Shown here in pieces: positions 33,638-34,844 of a stretch of DNA of 34,844 nucleotides. Within the stretch, counting starts at the first letter, position 1. Each line of letters starts with the position of its first letter. This DNA comes from Terriglobia bacterium (GTDB taxonomy: Bacteria; Acidobacteriota; Terriglobia; Bryobacterales; Bryobacteraceae). The notes under the pieces are model-generated. The model was not told where the DNA came from and did no database searches. It saw only the letters and a program-made list of their open reading frames with translations. The position numbers and the translations under genes were made by a program. The stretch covers positions 1 to 34,844 of the forward strand of contig JAJPJN010000064.1 of the NCBI GenBank assembly GCA_021324185.1, in the 5' to 3' direction.

Positions 33638-34078
33638 TTATTCGATGATGACCGGTAACGTTATTTCGATGGAGGCAGGCCGGAAGCACATCTGATTGCT
33701 GCAAGCCTGGTAACGAAGTCTGCCTCTCATGGTAGCGGGACCGGGCGGCGCAGCGGCGGGGGCTGCAAATTCGCTGCGGATGTCGAATGTGCCCGTAAAG
33801 ACGAGCAGGCGATCGTTGCCCACCTGAATCTCTTCCGGTTTCGGAAAGCTGATGGATTTCGTCGCGAGCGGGCCATCCTGCCATGTCAGCTTCAAAGGAA
33901 TCACGTATTCATCCCTAGGATGATCGCTGTTCACGTGAAAACCAGGCAAAACCTCGACGGTCAGATTTTCAACCGCCGTTGTGCCGCGCTTGATTGTTAG
34001 GGGCGTCGGTGGACGCACCGCAAGCTTATTTTGCTGGGCGAAGGAAAAGAGCGGCAGCAGTGTGATGACCAGACTCAT
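33638..34078 (-). CDS. DsbD alpha-domain-like exported protein (thiol-disulfide interchange)
   Basis: This protein has 146 residues from the chosen start. A signal-like segment (LVITLLPLFSFAQ) precedes a beta-sandwich with LTVEVLPGFHVNSDHPRDEY, IPLKLTWQDGP and the diagnostic LRYQACSNQMCFRP, whose two cysteines match the redox pair of the DsbD N-terminal (DsbD-alpha) domain. The membrane domain and C-terminal thioredoxin domain of full DsbD are missing, but a separate TlpA-like thioredoxin is encoded directly upstream. The start is uncertain. The frame is open further, and ATG at 34123 would add a basic n-region. The chosen 34078 still overlaps the TlpA-like gene by 53 bases. Confidence 0.72.
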   Translation of the reverse strand: MSLVITLLPLFSFAQQNKLAVRPPTPLTIKRGTTAVENLTVEVLPGFHVNSDHPRDEYVIPLKLTWQDGPLATKSISFPKPEEIQVGNDRLLVFTGTFDIRSEFAAPAAAPPGPATMRGRLRYQACSNQMCFRPASIEITLPVIIE

Positions 34079-34649
34079 CCTGGCAGCCGCGGTCTTCAAC
34101 GCCCAGCAACGTCTGAATCTCATTGAGGTATTCATTTTTGTCGGCAAGCCCGATATGCGGTGTGAACGCGATACGGCCTTCACGATCAATGATAAAGGTC
34201 GTGGGCAGGGAATCCACGCCGCCGTATAGCGCAGCGACCGAATCATTGCCGAGCAGCACGCGGTAATTTACCTTGTGCTCTGCGATATACGGCTTTACAG
34301 CCTTCCAGCCGTCCTCGTCCATCGAGATTCCCACAACTTCAAAGCCTTTCGATTTATATTGCTGCTCGAATTGCTCAAACCAGGGGATCTCAAGAGCGCA
34401 GGGGCCGCACCATGTCGCCCAGAAATTCAGCAAGACGACTTTGCCCCGGTAATCGCTCAATTTGATGTACTGCCCGCTTGCATCTGTCAGGGTGAACTCA
34501 GGAGCCGGCTTGCGATCCTTCGCCGCTTTTGCAGTGGTTTTTTGTTCGTTTTGCCCGGAAACGCAAGCAGAGGAATGCGTGCACGATGAGAGCGCGAAGA
34601 CGCCCGCGGCTAAACCTAAAAGTGCGGCAGCGATTTTGGAAACCCGCAT
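34026..34649 (-). CDS. TlpA/ResA-like thioredoxin-fold lipoprotein
   Basis: This is a 207-residue periplasmic thiol-disulfide protein. The N-terminus is a lipoprotein signal (AAGVFALSSC, lipid cysteine at C23). The thioredoxin domain begins at about residue 48 (PAPEFTLTDASGQYIKLSDY), with the active site WCGPC at residues 80-84 in LLNFWATWCGPCALEIPWF. The cis-proline loop is SLPTTFIIDREGRI. Such proteins reduce disulfides outside the cytoplasm, for example in cytochrome maturation. It heads the operon TlpA-DsbD-alpha-amidohydrolase-GT9. The last 18 codons overlap the following gene in another frame, so its C-terminal tail, rich in His and Ala, may be extra. Confidence 0.9.
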   Translation of the reverse strand: MRVSKIAAALLGLAAGVFALSSCTHSSACVSGQNEQKTTAKAAKDRKPAPEFTLTDASGQYIKLSDYRGKVVLLNFWATWCGPCALEIPWFEQFEQQYKSKGFEVVGISMDEDGWKAVKPYIAEHKVNYRVLLGNDSVAALYGGVDSLPTTFIIDREGRIAFTPHIGLADKNEYLNEIQTLLGVEDRGCQDESGHHTAAALFLRPAK

Positions 34650-34717
34650 TCTATGTTCAGTGTATCGCTGCCGCCTTAGAGCAGAAGCGCTTGCGTGCTA
34701 AGTTCCGCCAGGGCTAA

Positions 34718-34844
34718 TTATTGACTAACTGGCTTACCTGGCCGGCGCCGTCTACGTCCGAGTGCAGCCATGCCAACCAGGCCCAGGCCGCCGAGCAGAA
34801 ATGTAGCCGGTTCCGGGATACCCGTCGAGGAAACCGTCACCAGA
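34718..34844 (-). CDS. PEP-CTERM-sorted protein, C-terminal end (gene runs off the right edge)
   Basis: The last 41 codons of a minus-strand gene are present. They read TGIPEPATFLLGGLG, then LVGMAALGRRRRRPGKPVSQ and stop. This is a textbook PEP-CTERM sorting tail: the PEP motif, a single hydrophobic helix and a basic cluster. Proteins with this tail are exported and processed by exosortase, usually in bacteria that make extracellular polysaccharide. The rest of the gene is outside the window, so its role is unknown. The stop lies 68 bases before the TlpA-like gene on the same strand. Confidence 0.8.
   Translation of the reverse strand, partial: LVTVSSTGIPEPATFLLGGLGLVGMAALGRRRRRPGKPVSQ

Noticed and set aside
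1-34844. CRISPR arrays, insertion sequences, rRNA genes
   Set aside because: No regularly spaced short repeats, transposase-like proteins or rRNA segments were seen.

Overview
The window looks like a piece of an acidobacterial chromosome, probably from the Solibacteres/Bryobacterales side. The evidence is a soil-associated TIGR03435-type protein, a very large secreted NHL/Ig-like protein carrying two Solibacter-type C-terminal (TIGR03437-like) domains, several genes starting with GTG or TTG, and a PEP-CTERM tail at the right edge. I see no integrase, transposase, CRISPR array or rRNA. Most genes are chromosomal housekeeping or accessory functions in short operons. Taxonomy is inferred from family knowledge, not from a search.

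Layout. Positions 1-5.5 kb hold the end of a partial membrane-protein gene and the mutasome cassette imuA-imuB-dnaE2, all on the minus strand and nearly overlapping. A candidate LexA-type direct repeat lies just before imuA, and ImuB appears to lack an internal N-terminal block. Positions 5.5-9 kb hold an SPW-motif membrane protein, a dapA-family aldolase and a split F0 operon (atpZ-atpI-atpB-atpE) that ends at a clear hairpin terminator and has a long leader. Positions 9-14 kb hold an anchored protein of unknown function, a TIGR03435 protein, an NmrA-like reductase, a YqeY protein, a secreted MetX-like hydrolase and a small lipoprotein-like protein. A perfect 24-base palindrome and a 56-base foldable element lie between the last of these and the next gene.

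Positions 14.2-19.1 kb encode the 1630-residue mosaic surface or secreted protein. Then come a cyclic-nucleotide-binding/DUF1003 membrane protein and a divergent secreted GH27 alpha-galactosidase. A good sigma70 promoter follows, then an odd class I tRNA-like gene with a serine anticodon (GCT). Next is a slipin gene with an excellent ribosome binding site, followed by a tiny gene overlapping a nucleotidyltransferase gene; this pair could be a toxin-antitoxin-like module. Positions 23.7-25.6 kb hold a sodium:solute symporter preceded by a 50-residue one-helix membrane protein. An NtrC-type sigma54 activator follows.

Positions 27.2-31.5 kb are a compact glycine cleavage operon, gcvT-gcvH-gcvPA-gcvPB, with the two-subunit P protein. 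On the other strand, 34.65-31.48 kb is a probable operon: TlpA-like thioredoxin lipoprotein, DsbD-alpha-like domain protein, exported amidohydrolase and a GT9 glycosyltransferase whose 3' end overlaps gcvPB. The best candidates for something not yet described are the tRNA-like gene, the 59-residue/nucleotidyltransferase pair, the shortened ImuB, the structured element before the giant protein, and the symporter's small partner. None is proven by sequence alone.
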